From: Jiangella anatolica
GTDB lineage: Bacteria > Actinomycetota > Actinomycetes > Jiangellales > Jiangellaceae
Direction of reading: 5' to 3'
Length of the DNA: 64,000 bases
Assembly (NCBI RefSeq): GCF_003236295.1
Contig: NZ_POTW01000013.1
Location: 43,522-107,521, forward strand
A program made the translations under genes and the position numbers. Under the pieces are notes generated by a model. That model worked only from the letters and a program-made list of their open reading frames with translations, had not been told where the DNA came from and ran no database searches. Below, in pieces: positions 1 through 7,637 of the stretch (the first letter of the stretch is position 1; each line of letters opens with the position of its first letter).

Positions 1-299
1 ACGCGGCGGCGCTGCTGCTGGAGCTGTCCGACCTCGTCGCCCTGGACATCGGGCTGCCCGACGGGCCGATCCGCCGGCTCATCGAGTACGACGCGGAGCA
101 CCACTCGCACCTGGCGCTGAGCCTGCGCGCCTGGCTCGACGCCTTCGGCGACGTCAACGCCGCGGCGACCGCCGTGCACGTGCACCCGAGCACGTTCCGC
201 TACCGCCTGCGCCGGCTCACCGAGGTCGGCGGCCTCAACCTCGACGACGGTGACCAGCGGTTCACCGCCATGCTCCAGCTCCGCCTCCTCGACATCTGA
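1..299 (+). CDS. PucR-family transcriptional regulator, C-terminal part only
   Basis: The frame is open at the window edge and ends at TGA 297-299, leaving about 98 residues. They match the C-terminal helix-turn-helix of PucR/CdaR-type regulators: a helix ending LRAWLDAFGDVNAAAT, then the signature VHVHPSTFRYRLRRL, then a tail in which LDDGDQRFTAMLQLRLLD is recognisable. The full-length PucR protein near 37475-39121 ends with almost the same motif order, so the two are paralogues. PucR proteins usually activate purine or amino-acid catabolic genes in response to a ligand. The N-terminal ligand domain lies outside the window. Its place immediately before a peptide-catabolism gene set suggests local control, which is inference. 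Confidence 0.85.
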   Translation, partial: AAALLLELSDLVALDIGLPDGPIRRLIEYDAEHHSHLALSLRAWLDAFGDVNAAATAVHVHPSTFRYRLRRLTEVGGLNLDDGDQRFTAMLQLRLLDI

Positions 300-317
300 C
301 GCGCCCGGCGCGACCCG

Positions 318-367
318 TGATCATCAACCTTTTGCGTCGTCCTGACAGCTCAGAAGGTTGATGATCA
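318..367. repeat. Perfect 14-bp inverted repeat with 22-nt loop
   Basis: TGATCATCAACCTT (318-331) is repeated as its exact reverse complement at 354-367. The element lies between the end of the PucR gene and the TetR operator region. There is no T-tract, and the loop is long for an intrinsic terminator. The right arm is part of a 15-mer, GGTTGATGATCATGG (356-370), that recurs exactly at 34724-34738, so this looks like a dispersed intergenic repeat that may also act as a transcriptional boundary. Confidence 0.7.
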
Positions 368-390
368 TGGTCGTGGGTGTGCCCTCTTGC

Positions 391-438
391 GATAACGCCA
401 TTATCGGATAACATCACTATCGCAATAACGACGCTATC
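391..438. promoter_or_regulatory. Three tandem operator-like imperfect palindromes upstream of tetR
   Basis: Three 15-nt units of the form GATAAC-N5-TATC follow one another at 16-17 nt spacing: GATAACGCCATTATC (391-405), GATAACATCACTATC (407-421) and AATAACGACGCTATC (424-438). They end 17 nt before the proposed start codon of the TetR gene. Spacing of one and a half helical turns and half-sites of this kind are typical of repressor operators, so autoregulation by the adjacent TetR protein is likely. This also argues against starting the protein at 377, which would translate through the sites. Confidence 0.6.
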
Positions 439-454
439 GGACGATGGAGCATCG

Positions 455-1036
455 ATGGGCACCGATCTGGCGAAGGGCAAGGGCCGGCGGCGGGCGCTGA
501 CGCGGGAGCAGGTGCTCAACTCGGCCGAGACCGGGTTCCTGGAGCGCGGCTTCCACGGCGCCTCGGTGGAGTGGCTGGCGTCCCGGGCGGGATACACGAC
601 CGGCGCCATCTACTCCAGCTTCCGCGACAAGGCGGGCCTGTTCCTCGCGGTGCTCGAGCGGCGGTACCGCTCACAGATCGAGATGTGGCGCGCCGCTGCC
701 GCGGCCGACGACGCCGAGCAGGCCGTCGTCGCGCTCGTCAAGGGCCAGCTCGAGGACCCGTTGTACCTGGGGTGGTTCAGCGCGTACCACGAGTTCCTGG
801 CGTCATCCGTGCGCGACCCCGAGCTCAGGGCGGCGCTGCGTACGCAGTTCCGCCACTTCGCGCACGAGTTCGAGGTGGCCATGCAGCCGCTGGCCAGCCG
901 CAGCTCGCTGCCGGCCAAGGACTTCGCCGAGCTCGTCCGGGCGGCCTCGAACGGGCTGGCCCTGTTCGAGGTCATCGAACAGACCGACGACCGCGCGGAC
1001 CTGATGACGGCGCTGCTGGCCCGGCTCACCCGCTGA
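455..1036 (+). CDS. TetR/AcrR-family transcriptional regulator
   Basis: A 193-aa protein with a basic N-terminus (GKGRRRALTREQ) followed by a typical TetR DNA-binding domain at about residues 15-62. Helices ending AETGFLERGF and VEWLASRAGYTTGAIYSSF carry the recognition helix and the conserved AIYxxFxDK motif. The C-terminal ligand domain is unspecific. ATG 455 is chosen because GGAG at 446-449 sits five bases before it and the operator-like repeats lie just upstream; an in-frame start at 377 would run through those repeats. SBP1 begins 56 nt downstream on the same strand. It probably represses itself and perhaps the SBP/peptidase genes that follow. The ligand is unknown. Confidence 0.85.
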   Translation: MGTDLAKGKGRRRALTREQVLNSAETGFLERGFHGASVEWLASRAGYTTGAIYSSFRDKAGLFLAVLERRYRSQIEMWRAAAAADDAEQAVVALVKGQLEDPLYLGWFSAYHEFLASSVRDPELRAALRTQFRHFAHEFEVAMQPLASRSSLPAKDFAELVRAASNGLALFEVIEQTDDRADLMTALLARLTR

Positions 1037-1092
1037 ACTCACTCAGAACGTCGCTCGACCAGGTTCGATCCGCTACGTGGAGAGGAGCCACC

Positions 1093-2622
1093 ATGAAGCT
1101 CGCGCGCGCCATCCCAGGGGTGTGCGTCACCCTGCCGATCGCCCTGGTCGCGGCCTGCGGCAGCACCGGCGAACCGGCGGCGAGCGACGGCGGCACGTTC
1201 GTGCTCGCCGTCACCGACGACACCCAGAACCTCGATCCGCACGGTCCGGCCAGCTCGGTCGGCCTGGTCATCCAGATGTCCCGGCTGCTGTACGACCCGC
1301 TGGTCAACGTGGCGGCCGACGGCGCCGTCCTCCCCGGGATCGCGCAGACGTGGACGGAGTCCGGCTCGGCCGTCACGTTCACGCTGCGCGACGACGTCAC
1401 CTGCGGCGACGGCACGCCGCTGACCGCGGCGATCGTCAAGGAGAACTTCGACTACGTCCTCGACCCGGCGAACGAGTCGGCGGTGCGGGGGATCCGGGTC
1501 CCGGTCGATGCGGTGGTGTCCGCCGACGACGCCGCGCACACGGTGATGGTGTCGACGTCGACGCCGCCGGAGTTCCTGCTCGCGCAGCTGTCCAGCCTCG
1601 GGATCGTCTGTCCCGGTGGGCTGGGGGATCGCGCGACGCTCGTCCGGGGCGCCGACGGCACCGGTCCCTACACGATGAGCGAGGCGGTGCCCGGCAGCGA
1701 GTACCGCCTCACCCGCAGGGACGGCTACGCGTGGGGCCCGGACGGCGAGCCCGGCGGCCCGTTGCCGGAGTCGCTGGTGGTGCGCATCGTCGAGAACGAG
1801 TCGACGACGGCGAACCTGCTGCTCGACGGCGAGGTCGACGCCGCGGAGATCCGCGGGCCGGACCGCGAGCGGCTGACCGGGGCCGGCCTGACGCCGATCG
1901 CGTTCCGCGAGCCCGTGGGCCAGATCTGGTTCAACCAGCGGGCCGGCCGGCTCTTCGAGGACGAGGCGCTCCGGACCGCCGTCCTGCAGAGCATGGACCT
2001 CGACGAGGCGGCCCGGGTGGCGACCCGTGGGACGGGCGTGACGTCGCAGGGCCTGCTGTCCGAGCCGCTGGTCTGCGGCGGCGTCGACCCGTCCGCCGCC
2101 CTGCCCGGCCACGACCCGGCGGCCGCTGCGACCGCCCTCGCCGGTCGCCCGCTCGCGGTGACGCTCATGTACCCGACGTCGCTGGGAGCGGATGTGAAGG
2201 CCGCGATCGAGCTGGTGGCCGCGGGCCTCGGCGACGCCGGGATCGCGACGACGCTCAAGCCGGTCACCGACGCGCAGCTGGGCCCGACGCTGTTCGAGAC
2301 GGGGGACTGGGACATCTTCTGGGGCAAGACCGACGTCCAGATCCCCACGCAGCTGCTGCCCTACGTCTCCGGCGCCGAACCGCCGGACGGCTCCAACTTC
2401 GCCGGCGTCGACAACGCCACGATGGACGCCTTCGCCGAGTCGATGGGCTCCGGCGACGACACCTGTGCCGTGTGGAACGAGGCGGAGCTGGCGCTGTACG
2501 ACGCCGCGTCCGTCGTCCCGCTCGCCGACGTCGAGGTGCCGATCTTCGCCGCCGACGCGACCTTCGAGGTGATCGGCACGCAGGGCGGGCTGATCGTGCC
2601 GACGTCGATCCGAGTGGAGTGA
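1093..2622 (+). CDS. SBP1: lipoprotein solute-binding protein of a peptide-type ABC importer (SBP family 5)
   Basis: A 509-aa extracytoplasmic receptor of the DppA/OppA family. The signal peptide ends in lipobox LVAAC with the lipid-modified Cys at residue 22. The family core follows: LDPHGP near 48, FTLRDDVTC near 96, TGPYTMSEAVPG and a C-terminal VPTSIRVE. Four cysteines at 104, 173, 328 and 458 coincide with those in five other SBPs of this window. AGGAG at 1083-1087 precedes the ATG. It lies between tetR and an S9 peptidase gene whose start is only 8 nt away, so receptor and peptidase are probably co-made. No permease is adjacent. It is the most divergent of the six; shared architecture suggests a peptide or amide ligand. 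Confidence 0.9.
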   Translation: MKLARAIPGVCVTLPIALVAACGSTGEPAASDGGTFVLAVTDDTQNLDPHGPASSVGLVIQMSRLLYDPLVNVAADGAVLPGIAQTWTESGSAVTFTLRDDVTCGDGTPLTAAIVKENFDYVLDPANESAVRGIRVPVDAVVSADDAAHTVMVSTSTPPEFLLAQLSSLGIVCPGGLGDRATLVRGADGTGPYTMSEAVPGSEYRLTRRDGYAWGPDGEPGGPLPESLVVRIVENESTTANLLLDGEVDAAEIRGPDRERLTGAGLTPIAFREPVGQIWFNQRAGRLFEDEALRTAVLQSMDLDEAARVATRGTGVTSQGLLSEPLVCGGVDPSAALPGHDPAAAATALAGRPLAVTLMYPTSLGADVKAAIELVAAGLGDAGIATTLKPVTDAQLGPTLFETGDWDIFWGKTDVQIPTQLLPYVSGAEPPDGSNFAGVDNATMDAFAESMGSGDDTCAVWNEAELALYDAASVVPLADVEVPIFAADATFEVIGTQGGLIVPTSIRVE

Positions 2623-2630
2623 GCGGACGC

Positions 2631-4541
2631 ATGGACGGGATGACGCCGGCCGACGCCCTGGACCTGGTACTCGTCAACGACGCGGGGCTGGTCCCGGGCC
2701 GCGACCTCGGCTTCTGCTGCGTGGTGCGGACGACCCGCGACCTGGACGAGATCCGCAGCCTCTGGCTGTTCGGCCGCGACGGCTCGGACCGCCGCCGGGT
2801 CGCACCCGAGCTCGTCGACCCCCGCTACGCCGCGGCGTCGCCGGACGGGCGGTTCCTCGCCGTCCTGGCATCGGCCGACGGCCGCGACCAGATCTGCCTG
2901 GTTCCGATCGACGGCGGACCGGCCCGGCCGCTGACCGCCCTGCCGCAGGGGGTGTCGGGGCGGCCGGTCTGGTCGCCGGACGCGCGGTCGGTCGCGTTCG
3001 CGGCCGGCCCGGCCGAGCGTCCCAGCCGGCTGCCGTACCGGGTCGAGCGCGCGACGTTCCGCTTCGACGGCCTGGGCTATCTGGACGACGTCGTCACCGA
3101 TCTCCACGTGGTCGACGTCGCGGACGCCACGGTGCGCCGGCTCACCGACGACCGCTGCATGAACGGCGACCCTCGCTGGTCGCCGGACGGGAAGCAGCTG
3201 TGCTACATCGCGTCGTTCCCGCCGGACCGGGTCTGGACCGGCCTGCCCGAGCTGCGGGTGGTGTCCGTGGACGACGGTGTGACGCGGACCCTGACCGGCG
3301 ACTGGGGCGGCGTCCTCGCGGCGGAGTGGTGCCCGGACGGGCGGCGCATCGCGTTCGTCGGCTGCCCGGACGGCTACTTCCTCACCCAGCGGCTGGATCT
3401 GTGGACGCTCGACGTCGCGACGGGCGCGATCGAGTGCCGGACGGCGGGTGTGCCGGCCGGCATCGGGCTGCGGGTCCAGGCCGACCTGCCGGTGTGGGCG
3501 GACCTCTCCGCGCCGCGGATCCGGATCCGCGGCGGCGACGCCTGCCTCTCCGGCCAGGACGGCGGCGACGTCCTCGTGGTCCGGGTGGCGCTGGACGGCC
3601 CCGAGTCCGTCGTGCCGCTCACCTCACCCGGAGGCTCGGCCTACCTGCTGGACGTCTCCGACGACGGCGAGGTGCTCCACGCCGCGACGTCGTTCCTCCG
3701 GCCGCCGGAGCTCGTGCTCGGCGCCACCCGGATCACCAGCGACAACGACGACCTCGTCGCCCGTCTGGTGACCCCGGGGCTGCGGCACCTCACGGCGACG
3801 GCCGCCGACGGCGTGCGGACCGACGTGTGGGCGCTGACGCCGCCCGGCGACGGTCCGTGGCCCACCGTCCTCTACATCCACGGCGGTCCGTACGGCGCGT
3901 TCGGCAGCACCTACATGATCGACTTCCAGCTCCTGGTCGGCGCCGGGTTCGCCGTCGTGGCACACAACTTCCGCGGCTCGCACGGCTACGGCGCCGAGTT
4001 CTCCGAGCTGATCCGCGGCGAGTGGGGGCCGGCCGGCGCGCTGGACCACCACGCGGCGGTCGACGAGGCGATCCGCGCCGGCATCGCCGACCCGGACCGG
4101 CTCGGCGTCTGCGGGTACTCCCACGGCGGCTTCGCGACCTGCTGGCTGGCCGGCACTTCGGACCGGTTCAAGGCCGCGGTCGCGGAGAACCCGGTGACCA
4201 GCTGGACCACCAGCTACGGCACCAACGACTGGAACTGGTTCGTCGCCGAGGAGATGGGCGGCGCGCCGAGCGAGCTGGCGCAGCGCTACGCGGAACAGTC
4301 GCCGCTGACGTACGCGCCGGCGTGCACGACGCCGCTGCTGTTCGTCGTCGGCGAGAACGACCTGCGCTGCCCACCGACGGAGTCCGAGCAGTACTTCCAC
4401 GAGCTGCGGCGCCGAGGCGTCCCCACCGCGATGCTCCGGCTGCCGCACTGCTCCCACCTGGGCGCCTGGGACGGGCCGGTGCCCGCGCGCGTGGCACAGA
4501 ACGAGGCGCTCGTCGACTGGTTCACCCGCCACCTCTCCTGA
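2631..4541 (+). CDS. S9-family serine peptidase (prolyl oligopeptidase/acylaminoacyl peptidase type), cytoplasmic
   Basis: A 636-aa protein without signal peptide. The N-terminal two thirds contain beta-propeller blades with SPDG/CPDG turns (ASPDGRFLAV, WSPDARSVAF, WSPDGKQLCY, WCPDGRRIAF). The C-terminal alpha/beta-hydrolase domain shows the oxyanion-side HGGPYGAF, the nucleophile elbow GYSHGG (Ser497), GENDLRCPP (Asp577) and PHCSHLG (His609 is the likely catalytic histidine). S9 enzymes trim short peptides from the N-terminus, with the propeller excluding folded proteins. GGAG at 2616-2619 lies inside the last codons of SBP1 and supports ATG 2631; ATG 2640 is possible. It probably cleaves peptides delivered by the importer. 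Confidence 0.9.
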   Translation: MDGMTPADALDLVLVNDAGLVPGRDLGFCCVVRTTRDLDEIRSLWLFGRDGSDRRRVAPELVDPRYAAASPDGRFLAVLASADGRDQICLVPIDGGPARPLTALPQGVSGRPVWSPDARSVAFAAGPAERPSRLPYRVERATFRFDGLGYLDDVVTDLHVVDVADATVRRLTDDRCMNGDPRWSPDGKQLCYIASFPPDRVWTGLPELRVVSVDDGVTRTLTGDWGGVLAAEWCPDGRRIAFVGCPDGYFLTQRLDLWTLDVATGAIECRTAGVPAGIGLRVQADLPVWADLSAPRIRIRGGDACLSGQDGGDVLVVRVALDGPESVVPLTSPGGSAYLLDVSDDGEVLHAATSFLRPPELVLGATRITSDNDDLVARLVTPGLRHLTATAADGVRTDVWALTPPGDGPWPTVLYIHGGPYGAFGSTYMIDFQLLVGAGFAVVAHNFRGSHGYGAEFSELIRGEWGPAGALDHHAAVDEAIRAGIADPDRLGVCGYSHGGFATCWLAGTSDRFKAAVAENPVTSWTTSYGTNDWNWFVAEEMGGAPSELAQRYAEQSPLTYAPACTTPLLFVVGENDLRCPPTESEQYFHELRRRGVPTAMLRLPHCSHLGAWDGPVPARVAQNEALVDWFTRHLS

Positions 4542-4554
4542 CGGCCGCGTTCGT

Positions 4555-4580
4555 CGGCGGCACGCATGGCCGTGCCACCG
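4555..4580 (+). terminator. Hairpin in the gap between the S9 peptidase and amidohydrolase genes
   Basis: CGGCGGCACG (4555-4564) pairs with CGTGCCACCG (4571-4580), ten base pairs including one G-U, around a 6-nt loop. The sequence GTTCCCTCT follows, a weak pyrimidine tract. It occupies the 137-nt gap after an otherwise tightly spaced gene pair. It may attenuate transcription so that the amidohydrolase/SBP2 genes are expressed at a different level. Confidence 0.4.
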
Positions 4581-4678
4581 GTTCCCTCTGCCTGACGACG
4601 ACTTCCCGGCGCCCGGCCGACACCATCGAGTGCACCGGCCCAGCGCCGGCGTACTTCCGGGCGACAGGGGAGAGGATC

Positions 4679-6028
4679 ATGAGTCTCAAGGCCATTGTGG
4701 GCGCGACGGTCATCGACGGCACCGGCGGTGAGCCGGTCCCCGACGCGGTCGTCCTCATCGAGAACGACCGCGTCCGCTCGGTGTCGCGGGCCGCGGACAC
4801 CGTCGTACCGGAGCAGGCCGAGGTCATCGACGCCGCCGGGCGGTACGTCATCCCCGGGTTGATGGACGCCAACGTGCACCTGTTCGCCGGGACCGTCCCC
4901 GACGTGCTGATCGAGTACGCGGGCCGATACGCCGAGTTCGTCGAGGAGGCGGCGCAGGTCACGTTGCGCGCCGGCGTCACGACGGTGTTCGACACGTGGG
5001 GTCCGCTGCAGCCGACGCTGACGGTGCGCGACGCGATCAACCGCGGCGAGACCGTCGGCAGCCGCATCTACGCCGGCGGGAACATCATCGGGCTCGGCGG
5101 CCCGCTGTCGGCGGACTTCTTCTCGCCCGGCGACGTGCTGGCGAAGGAGACCGTCGACCGCATCAACCAGCAGTGGGAGGAGGGCGTCGGCGACGACCTG
5201 CTGTGGCTGACGCCCGAGCAGGTCCGGCTGCGGGTGCGCGACTACATCGAGCGCTCGGGCGTCGACTTCATCAAGTACGCCGGCAGCGGGCACAAGGAGA
5301 TGCAGTTCATCGCGTTCTCCGAGCCGGCGCAGCGGGCCATCGTCGAGGAGGGGCACCGGGCCGGCATCACCGTCCAGGCGCACACGACGACGGTGGAGAG
5401 CCTGCGGATGGAGATCGAGGCCGGCGCCGACCTGCTCCAGCACGGCGACGTGACCGGGCGCGAGGCGATGCCGGAGGAGACGCTGAAGACGATCGTCGAC
5501 CGCGTCCTCCCGGTCGCGGCGCTGGTCTGCACCGAGCGCTACCAGGCGTGGGTGAAGGAGAACGGCGGCGAGATCCTGAGCATCGTCCACGAGAAGAAGG
5601 ACGACAACGACCGCCGGCTCATCGCGGCCGGGGCCCGGCTGCTGCTCACCACCGACGCGTTCGCCTGGGGGCCGCGCGTGCTCAACCACCCGCTGCTCTC
5701 CAAGCTGCTGAAGAGCCCGGACACGCCGACCCAGCTCGGCGAGTCGCACGTGTACTGGCTGCAGGGCGCGCTCGAGCGCGGCATGGCGCCGATGGAGGCG
5801 CTGCTGTCGGCCACCCGCTACATCGCCGAGGCGTACCACGTCGCCGACGAGGTCGGCACCCTCGAGCCCGGCAAGCGGGCCGACCTGGTGATCCTCGAGG
5901 CCGACCCGCTGGCCGACGTGCAGAACTACACCCGCATCGTCGACGTGATCAAGGACGGCGCCGTCGTCGACCGCGACGCCCTGCCACTGCACCCCGTCCT
6001 CGTCGAACCCGGCACCACCGCCGCCTAG
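4679..6028 (+). CDS. Metal-dependent amidohydrolase (imidazolonepropionase/prolidase-like)
   Basis: A 449-aa amidohydrolase-superfamily protein. The N-terminal beta-sandwich carries IVGATVIDGTGGEPVPDAV, then the TIM-barrel entry strand VIPGLMDANVHLF. Later metal-site elements are present: FIKYAGSGHKEMQF, TVQAHTTT, LLQHGD and LLTTDAF, and the C-terminal EPGKRADLVILEADPL closes the sandwich. The first strand normally reads HxH, but here the first His is Asn (NVH), so the metal site may be mononuclear or unusual. Relatives include imidazolonepropionase-like hydrolases and Xaa-Arg/Xaa-Pro dipeptidases. The ATG is preceded by AGGGGAGAGG. SBP2 follows after 9 nt. Confidence 0.85.
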   Translation: MSLKAIVGATVIDGTGGEPVPDAVVLIENDRVRSVSRAADTVVPEQAEVIDAAGRYVIPGLMDANVHLFAGTVPDVLIEYAGRYAEFVEEAAQVTLRAGVTTVFDTWGPLQPTLTVRDAINRGETVGSRIYAGGNIIGLGGPLSADFFSPGDVLAKETVDRINQQWEEGVGDDLLWLTPEQVRLRVRDYIERSGVDFIKYAGSGHKEMQFIAFSEPAQRAIVEEGHRAGITVQAHTTTVESLRMEIEAGADLLQHGDVTGREAMPEETLKTIVDRVLPVAALVCTERYQAWVKENGGEILSIVHEKKDDNDRRLIAAGARLLLTTDAFAWGPRVLNHPLLSKLLKSPDTPTQLGESHVYWLQGALERGMAPMEALLSATRYIAEAYHVADEVGTLEPGKRADLVILEADPLADVQNYTRIVDVIKDGAVVDRDALPLHPVLVEPGTTAA

Positions 6029-6037
6029 GAGAACCCC

Positions 6038-7636
6038 ATGCGCTGGCTCCTCCTCCCGCTCGCCGCGGTGAGCCTGATCGCCGCCGGCTGCGGCGCGTCG
6101 TCGGACCCGCCGTCGTCCAGCGGCGACTCCGGCGGCTCGGTGACCTACGCCGACGGCGGCACGTTCACCATGGTCCGCAACGCCGACCCCGGCGGCTTCG
6201 ATCCGTACCGGACGCGCCAGATCCTCGGCCTGTCGCAGCTGGCCTACGACTCGCTGGTGTACCAGCGGCTCGACGGCGACTTCGTGTCCAACCTCGCTGA
6301 GGAGTGGACGGTCGACGCGCAGCGGGCGACGTTCACGCTGCGCGACGACGTCACCTGTTCCGACGGCACGCCGATGACGGCGAGCCAGGTCGCCGCCGGG
6401 ATCACGTTCGCCAGCGATCCGGCGAACCAGTCGCCTCAGTACGGCGTCAACACGCCGGCGGTGGCCGTGACCGCGACCCCCGACGACGCCGCGGGCACCG
6501 TCGAGGTCGTGGCGGCCGAGCCGTTCGGGTTCCTGCTGCACACGATCGGCCAGCTGCCCATCGTGTGCGCGGCCGGCATGGACGATCCCGACCAGCTGGC
6601 GACGTCGTCGGCCGGGACCGGGCCGTTCGTCCTCAGCTCGGTCGTGCCGGGCCAGAGCTACACCTTCACCAGGCGCGAGGGCTACGCGTGGGGCCCGGAC
6701 GGCGCCGGCACCGACGCGCCGGGCACGCCGGACACCGTCGTGATCCGGATCGTCGAGAACGAGACCACGGCGGCGAACCTGCTGCTCTCGGGTGAGGTCA
6801 ACGTCGCCCGCGTCACGGGCCCGGACCAGCAGCGGCTGCAGGCGCAGGACCTGGCGACCGCCGAGTGGAAGGTGCCCGGCGTCTGGCTCTCGTTCAACCA
6901 CCTCGACACCCGGCCGACCGCGGATCCGGCGGTCCGCCGGGCGCTGGTGCACGCGCTGGACCTGGAGGAGCTGATCCGCGTCAACACCGGCGGCACCGGG
7001 ACCGCCGCCACCAGCTTCACCGCGCTGGACCCCAAGGGCTGCCCTGACAACACCATCGAGGAACTGCTGCCGGAGCACGACGTCGCGGCGGCCGAGGAGC
7101 TGCTCGACGAGGCCGGCTGGATCGCCGGGCCGGACGGGATCCGCGTCAAGGACGGCACCCCGCTCACCGTGGAGATCACCTACATCACCGGGTTCTACCC
7201 GCTGGACAAGCCCACGGCCGAGCTGCTGGCGGAGAAGTGGCACGCCATCGGCGTGCGGGCCAACATCCGGGCCGAGGCGGTCGCGGCCGCGACGACGACG
7301 CTCTACCAGACCAGCAATTGGGACGTCTACCTCGGCGGCTACAGCTTCAACCTGCCGAGCCAGATGGTGCCCTACCTGTCCGGGACCACCCCGCCCAACG
7401 GCAACAACATCGGGCACCTGCGCAACGCCGAGTACGATCGGCTCGCCGCCCAGGCGGTCGCGCTGACGCCGCCGGAGGCCTGTACGTACTGGGACCAGGC
7501 CGAGCAGGCGATCCTGCGCGAGGTCGACGTGGTGCCGATCGCCGACAAGATCGAGTACTGGTACCTCAACGGCGCGGAGGTGGAGATGACCCGGTACGAC
7601 ACGCCGATCCCGACGACGATCCGGATGCTGGGGTGA
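6038..7636 (+). CDS. SBP2: lipoprotein solute-binding protein (SBP family 5)
   Basis: A 532-aa lipoprotein receptor with signal peptide ending in IAAGC (Cys18), followed by a Ser/Gly-rich linker to about residue 36 that lets the receptor stand off the membrane. The SBP core includes FDPYRT, the motif TFTRREGYAWGPDG (about 209-222), NETTAANLLLSGEVN and a C-terminal PTTIRML. Cysteines 107, 177, 335 and 482 match the subfamily pattern. The Shine-Dalgarno AGGAG overlaps the TAG of the preceding amidohydrolase gene, indicating translational coupling. The next gene starts one base after its stop. It belongs to the same run as SBP1 but differs strongly in sequence, so it may bind another ligand. Confidence 0.92.
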   Translation: MRWLLLPLAAVSLIAAGCGASSDPPSSSGDSGGSVTYADGGTFTMVRNADPGGFDPYRTRQILGLSQLAYDSLVYQRLDGDFVSNLAEEWTVDAQRATFTLRDDVTCSDGTPMTASQVAAGITFASDPANQSPQYGVNTPAVAVTATPDDAAGTVEVVAAEPFGFLLHTIGQLPIVCAAGMDDPDQLATSSAGTGPFVLSSVVPGQSYTFTRREGYAWGPDGAGTDAPGTPDTVVIRIVENETTAANLLLSGEVNVARVTGPDQQRLQAQDLATAEWKVPGVWLSFNHLDTRPTADPAVRRALVHALDLEELIRVNTGGTGTAATSFTALDPKGCPDNTIEELLPEHDVAAAEELLDEAGWIAGPDGIRVKDGTPLTVEITYITGFYPLDKPTAELLAEKWHAIGVRANIRAEAVAAATTTLYQTSNWDVYLGGYSFNLPSQMVPYLSGTTPPNGNNIGHLRNAEYDRLAAQAVALTPPEACTYWDQAEQAILREVDVVPIADKIEYWYLNGAEVEMTRYDTPIPTTIRMLG

Positions 7637-7637
7637 C

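Noticed and set aside
262..609. A 115-aa - strand frame over the TetR promoter
   Set aside because: It crosses the inverted repeat and the operators, has no ribosome-binding site and shows no recognisable family.
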